Positions 1-12,321 of a stretch of DNA of 64,000 nucleotides are shown here, one piece after another; the first letter of the stretch is position 1, and the number at the start of each line of letters is the position of its first letter. Under the pieces are notes generated by a model. The model had not been told where the DNA came from. It searched no databases and saw only the letters and a list, made by a program, of their open reading frames with translations. The position numbers were made by a program, and so were the translations under genes. Source of the DNA: Terebella lapidaria (lineage: Eukaryota; Annelida; Polychaeta; Terebellida; Terebellidae); contig OX424558.1 of NCBI GenBank assembly GCA_949152475.1, forward strand, positions 38,388,651-38,452,650, written 5' to 3'.

Positions 1-958
1 AATAACGTCCGTTTCGCTCTACGACACACCGTTCCCGAGATATCAACGAAAACGAGAAATGCCGACTCGGCAAAAAAATTTCGGGTCAAGGTCAAAGTTC
101 ATCCATAATACCCCTTAGACATGTTTGTCTAGGGCGACGAGTCCGAAAATAACGTCCGTTTCGCTCTACGACACACTGTTCCCGAGATATCGACGAAAAC
201 GAGAAATGCCGACTCGGAAAAAAAATTTGGGGTCAAGGTCAAAGTTCATCCATAATACACCTTAAACATGTTTGTCTAGGGCGTTTCCGAGATATCGACG
301 AAAACGAAAAATGCCGACTCGGCAAAAAAATTTCGTGTCAAGGTCAAAGTTCATCCATAATACCCTTAAGGCAAGTTTGTCTAGGGCGATGAGTCCGAAA
401 ATAACGTCCGTTTCGCTCTACGACACACCGTTTCCGAGATATCGACGAAAACGAAAAATGCCGACTCGGCAAAAAAATTTCGTGTCAAGGTCAAAGTTCA
501 TCCATAATACCCTTAAGGCATGTTTGTCTAGGGCGACGAGTCTGAAAATAATGTCCGTTTCGCTCTAAGAAGCACCGTTTCCGAGATATCGACGAAAACG
601 AAAAATGCCGACTCGGCAAAAAAATTTCGGGTCAAGGTCAAAGTTCATCCATAATACCCCTTAGACATGTTTGTCTAGGGCGACGAGTCCGAAAATAACG
701 TCCGTTTCGCTCTACGAAGCACCGTTTCCGAGATATCGACGAAAACGAAAAATGCCGACTCGGCAAAAAAATTTCGGGTCAAGGTCAAAGTTCATCAATA
801 ATACCCCTTAGACTTGTTTGTCTAGGGTGTCGAGTCCGAAAATAATGTCCGTTTCGCTCTACGACGTAGAGCTCTACGACCCCTTAGACATGTTAGTCTA
901 GGGCGACGAGTCCGAAAATAACGTCCGTTTCGCTCTACGACACACCGTTTCCGAGATA
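1..958. repeat. Tandem satellite, unit about 146-148 bp
   Basis: About six to seven head-to-tail units, judged from the start of the aataacgtccgtttcgctct motif near 1, 147, 400, 546, 694, 841 and 917. One unit around 261-300 is shortened. Each unit carries the ccgagatatcgacgaaaacg and gtcaaggtcaaagttcatcc blocks. Reading frames across it only translate the repeat. A reverse-complement relative sits near 20650-21170, so the unit also occurs as a dispersed element. Confidence 0.95.
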
Positions 959-1449
959 TGCAGGATGCCTCAAGGATGACTCAGCAAAAAATTATTTCAA
1001 CCTCTAGGTCAAAGGTCGTTTGACGTATCGATCCCAAAATCAATAGGGTTCTTCCCTGTTGATATATAAACCTCCGTGCAAAATTCTGCAACTATTGCCT
1101 GAATATTTTTCGAGTTATCGTCCGGAAACCAAGTTTCAGGATCAGCCTCGATTTCATCCTCAAGGACCTCACGGACCTCGGAGCCGGATAAAAAAAAACT
1201 AGACGCTTCCGGTCGCCTACGACCGCTTGGGTGTATCCCCCGTAGCCCTATCATCCCTGTTGCCCCAAATATATCACTGATGTACATTGTGAGTGTGAAA
1301 CCTTTCAAGCTTATTGAAGGTCGAATTCAAGATCACCACTAAAATCACTGCATACGAATTTCCATTTCGACATGTTCGATAAAATAACGAAATTACAGCC
1401 AGATAAAAGTTTTCACCTAAAGTTATACTTCAACTCAGAATATTTGACA
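959..1449. repeat. Dispersed repeat, first of two direct copies
   Basis: After the last satellite unit the sequence runs through caggatgcctcaaggatgac and then a block containing the gagttatcgtccggaaacc motif. The same order of blocks recurs at about 2780-3080, so this is a copy of a dispersed repeat whose 5' part is one satellite unit. The open frame here on the minus strand is short, repeat-borne and resembles no protein I know. 1310-1449 is AT-rich with nothing recognisable. Confidence 0.6.
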
Positions 1450-2245
1450 AACTTGGTTCCAAGTTGAAATTCAAAGTAAAAGTTGACCAAAACTACATTT
1501 CAAGATGACGAAATAGGAGCAAGATCAAACTTTTCACCATAATTTAAATTTTAATTCATAATAATTATGTGCCAAACTTGGTTTCGAGCTGAAATTCAAG
1601 TAAAAGTTTACCGAAACTGCATTTCACGATGACGAAATTGGAGCCAGATCGATTTTTTCACCATAACCAAACTTGGTTTCAAGTTGAAATTCAAAGTAAA
1701 AATTGACTTTAATGGTAAAAATAATGTTAACTTATCCGGTTACACCCATGAAATAGTTAAGACAAGAAACATAATATGTGCCAAACTTGGTTTCAAGTTG
1801 AAATTCAAAGTAAAAATTGACTTTAATGGTAAAAATAATGTTAACTTATCCGGTTACACCCATGAAATCTCTACTGGACAAAACTTTTAAATTGTTGAGC
1901 TCAATAATAAATGTTTCTTGTCTTAACTATTTTTCTTGAGGTCATTAATAGACTTAACTAGTAAAAATGATGTTAACTTATTCGGCTACAGCCATGAAAT
2001 CTCTACTGCACAGAAGCTTTACCTTGTTGAGCCCAATAATAAATGTTTCTTGTCTTAACTATTTTTATTGTGGTCCATAATAGACTTAACTAGTGAAAAT
2101 AATGTTAACTTATTTGGTTACACCTGTGAAATCTCTACTGGACAAAACCTTTACCTTGTTGAGCTCAATAATAAATGTTTCTCATCTTAACTATTTTTAT
2201 TGTGGTCAATAATAGACTTAACTAGTAAAACCAATATTAACTTAT
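1450..2245. repeat. Two adjacent short tandem arrays (114 bp and about 132 bp units)
   Basis: From 1674 a 114-bp segment (tggtttcaagttgaaattc onward) is present twice. From about 1900 to 2240 a 131-133 bp unit carrying aataataaatgtttcttgtc is present about three times. Shorter diverged versions begin at about 1450. The arrays share the ttaacttatccggttacacc block, so they are probably one expanding and diverging family. Confidence 0.85.
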
Positions 2246-3263
2246 TTAGTAATATTGTTCTGTTTTCACCAAAAACATCAGTTCTGTATTCTGAACAAGA
2301 ATCCAGTACAATTTGCTTTCATAGTACAGGTTATTGGAGTGATCACAAATGTCAAAGTAGGCATTTTAGTTGTTGTAATAAGTTAACCTCTCAAACTTAT
2401 TAATATTTATTCGATCATTTTGAAAAACAATAGGTTTCGTGTGATGGTCTTTCTCATTGAGCCTGTGCGATTTCATCATCATTCATCGAAAACTCCCACC
2501 CGTAGAGCGTTCACAACCCATGTGTGTTGAACAGGCTAATTTGAGCACAAAATGTTACGCCAATCGGCTATTTTGGTTGCTATGGCAACCAAAATCGATA
2601 GGTGTTGAGATCTCACCATAAGTCATGTCCATGTAAAATATTATCAAAATCGGTTCAGATTTGTAAGCTGTAGCGCGTTCACAAGAAAGTGTCTGCGGAC
2701 GCGGCGGCGGCGGCGCGACGATCGTAAATCCATAGTATCCGCCGAACTTTGTTCGGGGGATACAATAATACACCCTAGAGATGTTTGTCTAGGGCGACGA
2801 GTCCGAAAATAACGTCCGTTTCGCTCTACGATGCACGGTTTCCGAGATATGCAGGAAGCCTCAAGGATGAATCAGCAAAAAATTATTTCGACCTCTAGGT
2901 CAAAGGTCGTTTGACGGATCGATCCCAAAATCAATAGGGTTCTTCCCTGGTGGCATATGAACCTCCATGCAGAGTTCTGCAACTATTGCGTAAATATTTT
3001 TCCAGTTATCGTCCGGAAACCAAGTCTCAAAATTAGCCTTGATTTCATCCTCACGGACCTCGGATCCGGCCCAAAAAGAATAGGGTTCTTCCACATATCA
3101 TTTCTGACTTGTGGTGAAAATTTGACGAGGATCCGTCAAGGCAATCTAAAGTTATTGTCCGGAAACCAAAAGTGGCGGAAGAAAAAAAAAAAAAAAATTT
3201 TGCTAAAACCATAAAGGCATTTCTTAATAAACAAAATTTATTTTCAAATTTACACCCTCTGAA
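2246..3263. repeat. Motif-repeat intergenic region, second copy of the 959 repeat
   Basis: No gene is visible. 2490-2770 holds ttggttgctatggcaacc and a GC-rich tail (gcggcggcggcgcgacgatc) ending ttcgggggatacaata, which is a repeat style widespread in marine invertebrate genomes. 2780-3080 repeats the blocks of 890-1190, beginning with a satellite unit. A poly-A run lies near 3183-3198. Confidence 0.6.
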
Positions 3264-4460
3264 TCGATGACATGTCACTCTTTTGATGTCATAAAGGTCA
3301 GTTAGAACCAATCTGCATCATATTTCACACGTGACAATTCTTTACACGCACCTAAATCGAAGTGTCAAAATCGTCTGATCCGTTCCGGTTTCAGAGAAAA
3401 AACCTACATGGCTGAACCTACCGTTAAAATAACGATCGAAAATGCAGGTTCAGCCGTGGAGCAGGGTAACGGGGCAGGTCGGGTCTTAAAATACACCTGT
3501 GACGTCACACTATTGTTTGTTCGCTCCATTCTTTTTCAGGAATGGACAGAAATAAAAGAATGTAGTCCATTCTTATTGAGTCTAAGAATGGACAGTCTGG
3601 GGGTGTATTTTAAGTCAGAGAAAGCACTCGTAAACTGTCCATTCGTAGATCTGAAAAGCCTCGGCCCTTCGGGCCTCGGCCTTTCAGATCTACGAATGGA
3701 CAGTTACTCGTACTTTCTCTATTACAGAATACACAGGTACCTGGGTCGTAGCCATACATATGACTATTCATTTGGTACCGTCATCCCTTCGGGCGGACCA
3801 AATATAGTCATAAAGGCTTTCGACCCTGACAGTTCTGACTAAAATTGCGGCGGCTCCAGCATCTACAAAACACTTGACAACACATACCTCGATTTTTTAT
3901 CAGAATGTCCATTCATTTCCCAACAAAACAACACTATCACTGTGTCGATCACTCGAACGGATTGCCGACAATAAATTTATTTCCACAGCGTCATAAAATT
4001 CGAGTTTTCTGGCCGCCTTCTGGCAAGCGGGGTGATCATTCACCGTTACGTACAGCATCGATTTTCCCACTGTTTTCGATGACAAAAATGGCTCCCAGAC
4101 ATGTGCAGACAGCAAAATGGAGTTTGGTCATCGTAAAATCGATGCTGTACGTAACGGTGAATGGAAATTCCCGGCTTCTAGAAGGCGGCCAGGAAACTCG
4201 AATTTGGTAGCGCTGCGGAAATAAATTTATTGTTGGCAATCCGTTCGAATGAATGGACATTCTGGCAAAAAATCGAGGTATGTGTTGTCAAGTGTTTTGT
4301 AGATGCTGGAGCCGCCGCAATTTTAGTCAGAACTGTCAGGGTCGAAAGCCTTTATGACTATATTTGGTCCGCCCGAAGGGATGACGGTACCAAATGAATA
4401 GTCATATGTATATGGCTACTGGGTCGGAAATTTCCGACTCGTCCGGGCCCTAAATGAAAC
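3264..4460. repeat. Foldback unit A (first of a tandem pair)
   Basis: This 1197-bp unit is repeated directly at 4461-5418. Its right two-thirds, about 3740-4430, is one long imperfect palindrome centred near 4100. The block ccatacatatgactattcat and the following sequence return in reverse complement ending at atgaatagtcatatgtatatgg. The unit differs from its twin by an extra 240 bp at 3485-3724. The short frames inside are mirror images of each other and are not credible genes. Confidence 0.9.
3485..3724. mobile_element. Nested MITE pair inside foldback unit A
   Basis: The 240 bp are absent from unit B, which gives an empty-site comparison. The first part, about 3484-3613, has inverted ends cttaaaatacacc and ggtgtattttaag. 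The second, about 3616-3721, is a near-perfect hairpin: aactgtccattcgtagatct is mirrored around a cttcgggc-type loop. I assign no superfamily. Confidence 0.75.
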
Positions 4461-5418
4461 TCGATGACATGTCACTCTTTTGATGTCATAAAGGTCAGTT
4501 AGAACCAATCTGCATCATATTTCACACGTGACAATTCTTTACACGCACCTAAATCGAAGTGTCAAAATCGTCTGATCCGTTCCGGTTTCAGAGAAAAAAC
4601 CTACATGGCTGAACCTACCGTTAAAATATCGATCGAAAATGCAGGTTCAGCCGTGGAGCAGGGTAACGGGGCAGGTCGGGTCAGAATACACAGGTACCTG
4701 GGTCGTAGCCATACATATGACTATTCATTTGGTACCGTCATCCCTTCGGGCGGACCAAATATAGTCATAAAGGCTTTCGACCCTGACAGTTCTGACTAAA
4801 ATTGCGGCGGCTCCAGCATCTACAAAACACTTGACAACACATACCTCGATTTTTTATCAGAATGTCCATTCATTTCCCAACAAAACAACACTATCACTGT
4901 GTCGATCACTCGAACGGATTGCCGACAATAAATTTATTTCCACAGCGTCATAAAATTCGAGTTTTCTGGCCGCCTTCTGGCAAGCGGGGTGATCATTCAC
5001 CGTTACGTACAGCATCGATTTTCCCACTGTTTTCGATGACAAAAATGGCTCCCAGACATGTGCAGACAGCAAAATGGAGTTTGGTCATCGTAAAATCGAT
5101 GCTGTACGTAACGGTGAATGGAAATTCCCGGCTTCTAGAAGGCGGCCAGGAAACTCAAATTTGGTAGCGCTGCGGAAATAAATTTATTGTTGGCAATCCG
5201 TTCGAATGAATGGACATTCTGGCAAAAAATCGAGGTATGTGTTGTCAAGTGTTTTGTAGATGCTGGAGCCGCCGCAATTTTAGTCAGAACTGTCAGGGTC
5301 GAAAGCCTTTATGACTATATTTGGTCCGCCCGAAGGGATGACGGTACCAAATGAATAGTCATATGTATATGGCTACTGGGTCGGAAATTTCCGACTCGTC
5401 CGGGCCATAAATGAAACT
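4461..5418. repeat. Foldback unit B (second of the tandem pair)
   Basis: Direct 958-bp copy of 3264-4460 without the 240-bp insert. The palindrome spans about 4697-5390. By eye the two units are almost identical, so the tandem duplication is recent and the insertion is younger still. Confidence 0.9.
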
Positions 5419-5676
5419 AACCAGTTCTATCATCAATCGAGACTCTGATATTCAATCTTTGTACCAGCAATTTGCTTTCCACAAAACAAGTTTCTGAGCT
5501 CTGATAATTTGAGTTGGCGAATTTTTGGATGCGGCGAATTTAGGACGGATAGCTCGTAGTGCTCAAGAGCAGAAAATTGGAAATTCGGCAGTTTGGCCGA
5601 GGGCGATAATAAGGGAATTCTCCATATATGTCCGCCGACAATTAGTCGTCAAGTACTGAAACCGATCAATACATAC

Positions 5677-5778
5677 TATCTCATCCCCGGATCCTTCGGT
5701 TTGCAGCGATTCTTCTAATTTCAGGGCGGAGAGTCGACTTTTCTTTGTCGAAACAGCAGAATTTTCTTCATCAGACAT
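5677..5778 (-). CDS. Possible first coding exon of an unknown gene
   Basis: On the minus strand an ATG at 5778 opens 34 codons beginning MSDEENSAVSTKKSRLSALK and ending GSGDEI. These are followed directly by gtatgt, a strong donor-like sequence, in phase 0. The composition (acidic start, basic middle, Ser-rich) is protein-like, and no repeat explains it. I see no matching downstream exon before the transposon-rich region and recognise no family. The exon could equally be chance. Confidence 0.2.
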
Positions 5779-5988
5779 CGCGCGAATTTCACTGTACGGA
5801 AAGTCGAAAAGTGCACAGTGTGTGAAGTTTGATGAGCGCGACACTCAGACCTGAGACTCAGACTTTTGGGGCCTTTGAGCAAGCATCTATAACTAACTCT
5901 CCATCCATCTCTGTCGATAAAATAGGCTCTTTTATCCATTTTAGCGACCAACAAGATTGATTCTATCACTAATTGTTGAGAAAGTCAT

Positions 5989-7552
5989 CACGGTGGTCCT
6001 ACGATTTCACGTTTAGTCGGGAAATCACGGCACTGGTCGGTAACCACGCCATTTAGTCGGGATAATATGTCAACAAAATCAATAAGCGAGTTCATATTTT
6101 CTTATTTTCCACAGAACTAAGAACTTGACACATCACTATTTCTGCGGATTGAGCGTCTGATACATCCATAGACCAAACAAACCTGGAATTGCTCCGATAT
6201 ATGCATAATTTGCTGAAATATCGTAAACACAGCTTTGTGTTAAGAACTTTCTCCAGGCAGATTGACACAAAAGAAAGTGATAAATACAATTATGACATGG
6301 ACTGGAAGTGCATATACCAGGTCGATAGCTTCAAATTTATGTAGTTGTTATCGAGGAATAGATCGTATTATGTTTATCAATAATTTAGAATAAATATTTG
6401 TGTAAAAGGATTTTTGTATGGTACCGTACCTAGTGGGACATGACTACAGCGTTTAGCGGGGTTTGTCCATTTGTAATAGTGCTGGTCCTTGGCAGTTACG
6501 ATCGGGTTTTTTTCGCGTTTCGCCTACAGAAATTTCAATAATAGTTCGCAATCACTAGTTATATGTGTGCAGTACTGTCATTATTAATGTCGAAACGAAT
6601 ATTAATCTGGAACAAACTCGTGAGATTTCAATGGATAAAGGGTTAGCATTCCGGCGTTTTGTCACAAACAAAGTACATCATATTCAATATCATATTGATC
6701 GGGTGAACAGAAACGATCACTACAAGAATTTCAAGCGGGATTTTAATATATATCGCCATGCATGCCTGATTACCACCACAGGGAGCTCGATGCAATATTT
6801 GAAACAGTTGTCGGTCACACAATGCAAAAAATCTATACTATTCTTTTAGGCTATGGGTCCCATCCAATGAGCTAAATCAATGAGCTCATTGGTCCCATCA
6901 GCCAAACAATATTTGAAAATATTATGATCAAAATTTATTTTGGAAATAGAATAGTTTGTTCACCATAGTAGTAATACGTACAACTCTAAAGCGAATGCAA
7001 GACCTTCCACAGAGGGTCTTTGGCGAATGGCAGAAGCTGGCCATGATGACCGACTAAACGCCGATGTTGGATATCCTGCACCAAAACAGATCCCGACTAG
7101 GAACGTAGTAATTTGCATCCCTTCTTTTATAAACAACTTTTATCAAGTAATGACACACAAAATCAAAAAACCATCCCAAACCACTTATTTAAGCAAATGT
7201 GTTTCATAAAACCCAGATAAATATATATGATATGTGTGTCATTATGTTTTAAAGGTCCATTTAGTTTCATCATTGGCGTATTCATGAGCGACAACCAAAT
7301 CGGCGTTAATGATTTTGATTAGGATGCGGCATATTCACTCAGGACACCTATTTCTTTTGACACCTAAATGGTTCCGATACTCAATGCAATAGTTATTTAC
7401 AAGTACTTTCGTTTCCCTCGATTAGTTGTCACTACCTGTGTTTCTGTCGCGATCTATTGCATCGTTCGGGCCTATTTGCCCGACTAAACGTCGGTATCGC
7501 CCGACTACTGGCGTAATTTCCCGACTAAACGCAAAATCGTAGGACCACCGTG
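5989..7552. mobile_element. TIR DNA transposon, non-autonomous, Transib-like ends
   Basis: A 1564-bp element with inverted ends of about 40 bp. The left end reads cacggtggtcctacgattt and the right end is its reverse complement, with about three differences over 41 bp. A 5-bp direct repeat GTCAT flanks it at 5984-5988 and 7553-7557. The motif cccgactaaacg recurs several times near both ends. A 5-bp target duplication and ends starting CAC are hallmarks of Transib/RAG-type transposons. The interior is AT-rich with no recognisable transposase, so the element depends on a partner. The class assignment is inference from the ends. Confidence 0.75.
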
Positions 7553-7794
7553 GTCATATTAAAGCAGATAATTTAAAAAGATCTAGGGAATTTAAAAAAG
7601 GAAACTTCAGAAACAGAAAAAATATCCGTGCGTGCACTCTTTCCCTCGTTCGATCGAAATTTGTGTACACATATTTTGCAGCCTGTTCGTCAAGAGTGGG
7701 CATGTCAATATGATTTTTTATTTTCACTTATTCTGGAGATATGAAAATGGGCACACCGTGTGACTGTTGCTATGGTCGTTCATGCTCATGTGGT

Positions 7795-8400
7795 TTGTCC
7801 AACGAAATATCTAGATAAAGTCAAGTTCAGCAAAAAACCTCATATGATTTTTGGTCATAACTTCATTTAGGATGGTCGGATCAATTCGAAATTTTGTTTG
7901 TTTCCATTTGGCATGAAACCGTATCCTCTCACCGAATTTCACACTTCCATCTTGAAAATTGAAAAAGTTGGCAATCTACTCCAATGTTAAATTTCACATC
8001 AAACATGAAATTTGCAAGTCTGAACCGAATTTGGCATATTGTTCGCTGTTCGCATTGCACGGTACTTTGTAAAAATGATATTTTATTAGAATACACTTCT
8101 ATGATTCTTCCTGCTCGAAAACTCTCTTCATATTACATGTCTTAGCGGAATAAAGACCATGAAAACCCTGAATTTGCTTAAATTCCCATGATCTGATTTG
8201 TGTCCAACATTTAACATTGGGGTAGATTGCCAACTTTTTCAGTTTTCAACATGGAAGTCTGAAATTTGGTGAAAAAAATATGGTTTTGTGCCAAATGGAA
8301 ACATATAAAATTTCAAATTGATCCGACCATACTAAATGAAGTTATGGCCAAAAATCATATGAGGTTTTGTGCTGAACTTGACTTTAGGTGTCAACAATTG
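7795..8400. repeat. Inverted-repeat (foldback/MITE-like) element
   Basis: About 195 bp at 7795-7990 (aaaacctcatatgatttttg and following) return in reverse complement at about 8205-8390 around a spacer centred near 8100. The inner block ggcaatctactccaatgtta also occurs at 49563, so the sequence is dispersed. No coding capacity is evident. Confidence 0.75.
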
Positions 8401-9189
8401 TTCAACAAATATCATTTACAAAATATATCAAATATAATCCACCTACATAGTGACCAGGTTTGTTGATGTGGAGCAGCAATGTCGTTGCCTCGTGTGAAGG
8501 TTCCGTCTCTGCAGGTGCCACGTCTCTGCAGACAGTGATCTTGCTTGGGCAGAATTTAGTGTGTCAAGCTGGACAAGATGCCCACCCATCCACCTTGAGG
8601 TTAGGTGCCTGCACATCAAGCCAAAACATCCTCTAGTTATAGTGGGAAGACAAGATGCCGAGTTTATCTGGTAAAGTTTGATCTCGATCATAGCCTCTCT
8701 GAACTCCTGGGATGCCCGCACCAAGTCTATGGAGCTGGCAACCAGCTTAAAGTCTTCACATAGGCCTACTTGGTTCTCAGAGAGCGAAATTTCTATTTCT
8801 GGATTGGTCAAGGCACTATCGACCCTTTTCGAGCTGAAAAACCAGTCAGAGATGTACCAAGCCCAACTAAAAGGGAAGGCCAGTAAATAGATGGAACCAC
8901 TCACGGAATTGGCAGAGGAAGTTTGCTAACATTTTTTTACAATTGTTTTGATAACAGGGGCATCAATTATGTTTAATAACATGTAAGCGGGACCCTTCAG
9001 CAGGCCCGAGACCCCCACCCTAATGTTAAGCTTCCTATATAAATTAAAACAAAAAATTCACAGCAGTGTCATCAACAGATTTCAAAGTGCAATTTATACC
9101 CATGAGAGACTACTAAAAATTAGCACCGAACATAAGGAAGCACTGGCTTCCGGACCCTCAACCTATTGAACCCCCTTTTTAAATTTCTG
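8401..9189. other. Unassigned stretch before the gypsy fossil
   Basis: Short open frames occur on both strands (about 8443-8904 minus, 8678-8890 plus), but they match no family I know and are mutually antisense. Given its position it could be decayed upstream sequence of the plus-strand gypsy element, but I see no diagnostic motif. Confidence 0.3.
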
Positions 9190-10960
9190 AATCCGTCCCT
9201 GGACTGTGCCTAGGAGCTTGAAAGGATGTTGGGGATGGGAATCATCCGTTACCCCTTGGGCTTCGACAGTAGTCATGTGAAAGAGAAGACTGTAGCTGGA
9301 CATTCTGTGTAGACTGCAGGAGGTTGATCACACCCCTTGGGCATCGACACTAGTCATGGTAAAAAAGAAGACCAGCTGGACAATCTGTGTAGATTGCAGG
9401 AGGTTGGTCACATTCACCAAGAAGGAGGACAGCTACCCATTGCCGCAGATTGATGACATGTTGGATATACTCTTGGGATCCCAGTTTTTTTTCTTGGGAT
9501 CCCCTACTGGCAGATGGAGCTGGACCTGTCAGATGCAGAAAGGACTGCCTTCTGCACAAGATGCTGAGGCTCGTATCAATGGAATGTTATCCCGTTTGGA
9601 TTGACGTCGGCAGTTGCTACCTTCATGAGGCTGATGGAGATGTGGTGTGTGGCCTCCATTGGAAGTGCCTCGTCCACCCTGATGACATCATTGTGTTTGC
9701 TGGAGAGCTGAACCTCAACTAGTCAGATCAGACAAGGTACTAACCTGTCTAGGGAGTGCCGGGCTGAAGGTATCAGGCACAAAGTGTCAGTTCTTGGAGG
9801 ATCACGTGTAGTTTCTCAGACACGTCATATCCAGTGACAGAGTTAGTACAGATCCTAGGAGATTGACGCTGTGGAAAGTTTCAGCGTGTATTAAGGAGCT
9901 CAGAAGTTTCTTAGGGCTGTGCTCATACCATAGGAGTTTTGTGAGAGGTATTGCCAACATCGCCAAACCTCTACATCGACAGTCGTTAGAAAGGACCAAC
10001 GAATGTCATCAGTCTTTTATCCAACTGCAAGAGGTCCTGGTGTCTGCGCCTATCGAGGAAATTCTTCAGCCAGGAGAAACATTTGTGTCAGATGCAAATG
10101 CGAGTGGTGTTAGCATAGGAGCCATGCTATCTCAGCTACAGGAGTACCTCATTATCTATTACAGTCGGAGTCCAAGGAGTAAAAACTGCGTTGCATAACA
10201 AGGAGGGAGATTCTAGAGGCGGTGAAGCCCTAAAGTACTTCCATCACCCAGCAGAAAACACAGCAACGCAGACGCTCTCTCATGGAAACCATGCCTAGGC
10301 TGTCCCAATGTGATCGGCAAGAACTCAAAGAAGCAGGACAAGTAGCAGTGGTATGTGTGGTGGCATCAGGACATCAGCACGAAGGTACTGACACCGCAGG
10401 AACAAAGGTTAGAAGCCAGCCAACATCGGATGGTAGCAAGGATTGGCATAAAGCAGGAAACCGTAACTGGCTCCCTAAAAGCAGTGGCGGGACTGGCAGG
10501 ACCAGGACAGCGTCATCTGTAAAGCCAAACAGTGGGTCTCGGAAGAGGAATATCCACCATGCGATGACATGCAGAGTGAAGGGTTTGCTTGATGGGCTTC
10601 ATGGACCTTGTTTCATGAGCTGGAATTACATCAGGGGTGTTTATACTGGACATTTGCTCTGAAGTGCGACCCAGGTTCGCGTCTGTGACTAGTAGCTCTG
10701 CCAGGATCAGCAGGAGGATTGGGATGACAATCTGCCCTACGTCATAAATGCCTATCAATCAACTGTCATTGAGGGTACTGGATACACATCAAACAAGATG
10801 ATACTGGGACGGGTGACTAGCTTGCCGCTGGACCTGACCCTCCCATAATCGCAGTTGTCACTACCCTATCAATGCCTAGTCGAGTGTGTGGAATGGGTAC
10901 AGGCAGCGATGTTGCTTAATCATGAGGGCACGGGAAACCCTTGAGGTGTCGGCTACCTCA
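9190..10960 (+). mobile_element. Ty3/gypsy retroelement fossil, broken
   Basis: Translated blocks on the plus strand match, in order, a Ty3/gypsy reverse transcriptase (VDCRRL, PLPQIDD, HPDDIIVF), its connection region (LRSFLGLCSYHRSFVRGIA), RNase H (ETFVSDANASGVSIGAMLSQ) and, near 10730-10850, an integrase tail. It is heavily decayed with many breaks, and part of the RT start appears duplicated. No LTRs were recognised. It looks old. It ends tail-to-tail with the minus-strand gypsy fossil next door. Confidence 0.85.
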
Positions 10961-12321
10961 TAAGAGTATGCTTCTTTTTTTTATAGAGTTCATGTGGCAC
11001 ATTGCAACTAATACTAATATGAGTACATTATTTTGGCATGCAAACCTCTACTGTGAGGAGTAGAGGCTACTAGCACATATCTCATCCAGTTGGTCCTCAG
11101 CACCAACTGTGACTACAGTTTAACACACAAAGTCTTTGTATTTAGCTGGTTTCTGTCTTTCTCATGTGCTTTTTCTGACTGGAACACATTGTGGTGCTTG
11201 CACTGCTTCGCGCACTCGATGTGGTGCTTGCGGTGGTTCTTGCACTTGATTTCCTTCCATATTCGGTGTTTCTTGCTCATCTTCAAGGTCCAGGCATGTA
11301 TCGAACTGGTCTCGTCTCGTGTGACCTTCCGATGGTGGAATTTTACGGAAGTGAGACGAGTTGCGTGTGATCTTCTGTTGACCACGTTGTGCAGTTATCA
11401 TGGATCCTTTTGTTGCAATCACCTGGTATGGTCTTGAATCATACGGTGTTGTCAGTTTATTTTATTTTCTTTGCTTTGCTAGCACTCCTTTTTCAAAAGC
11501 TCTCCTTTTTCAAAAGTTTTTGGATGGGCTCCCTAGTCTGCATACTTCTTCATCTTTTTCTCAGCTTCTGCGTCTTGATCTTGTATACGCTCCTTGGTCT
11601 GTTTCTTTTCACCTGTAGGTGTTATTCTTGGCTCAGAATCTTCTGCCCAATAGAGCTTCTGCTGGTGCGATGCCCGTCGGGCTGTGGGGTGTGGCTCTGT
11701 AATTCATCAGAAATGTGGGCAGGTTTTTCACCCAATCTTTCCCTTCCAGATACGATGTTCGGATGGCGTTCAGTAACGTCTTCATGAAACGTTCTGCGCA
11801 GCCATTTGTTTGCAGCCACAGTGGCGTGATCTTCCTATGGTGAATACCCATGGTGTTGCAGTATCTGGCAATTTCTTGACTCTGGAAAGGCGGTCCATTG
11901 TCGGTCTTCAGGACTTCTGGGATTCGAAATAGTGTGAAGACGTTGTGTAGTTTGTTGATGGTGTTTTCAGCATTTGTTGATGTTGTGACTTGAACAACAG
12001 GAAATCGACTGTGCTCATCGATTACAACTGGCGCATATTTTCCTTTGTTTGGGAATGGTCCAACAAAGTCGGCGCATAGTGTTGACCATGCTTTCTCTGG
12101 TAGATTTGTGGGCTGTAGTGGTTCTCTGTTGTTGTTGTTTGGTGTGGTAGCAGCTTGGCAAAGAATGCAATTATCACACATTTGTTGGACTTGAGTCTCA
12201 ATACCCGGAAACCATACTGTTTGTCTTAGTAGTTGTTTGGTTTTGATGATCCCTTGATGTCCTCCATGTGCCAAGGTTGTCACCTGAGTTCAGAGTTGTT
12301 TCGGGATGACAAGTTTATCAT

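Noticed and set aside
272-568. 98-codon open frame with internal repeats
   Set aside because: It is only the satellite unit read through; every unit gives the same peptide.
3905-5167. Several 70-100 codon frames present twice and on both strands
   Set aside because: They mirror one another because the sequence is palindromic and tandemly duplicated; there is no independent sign of coding.
11389-11787. Hydrophobic plus-strand frame resembling a membrane protein
   Set aside because: It is antisense to the gypsy integrase end, which has clear motifs on the other strand.
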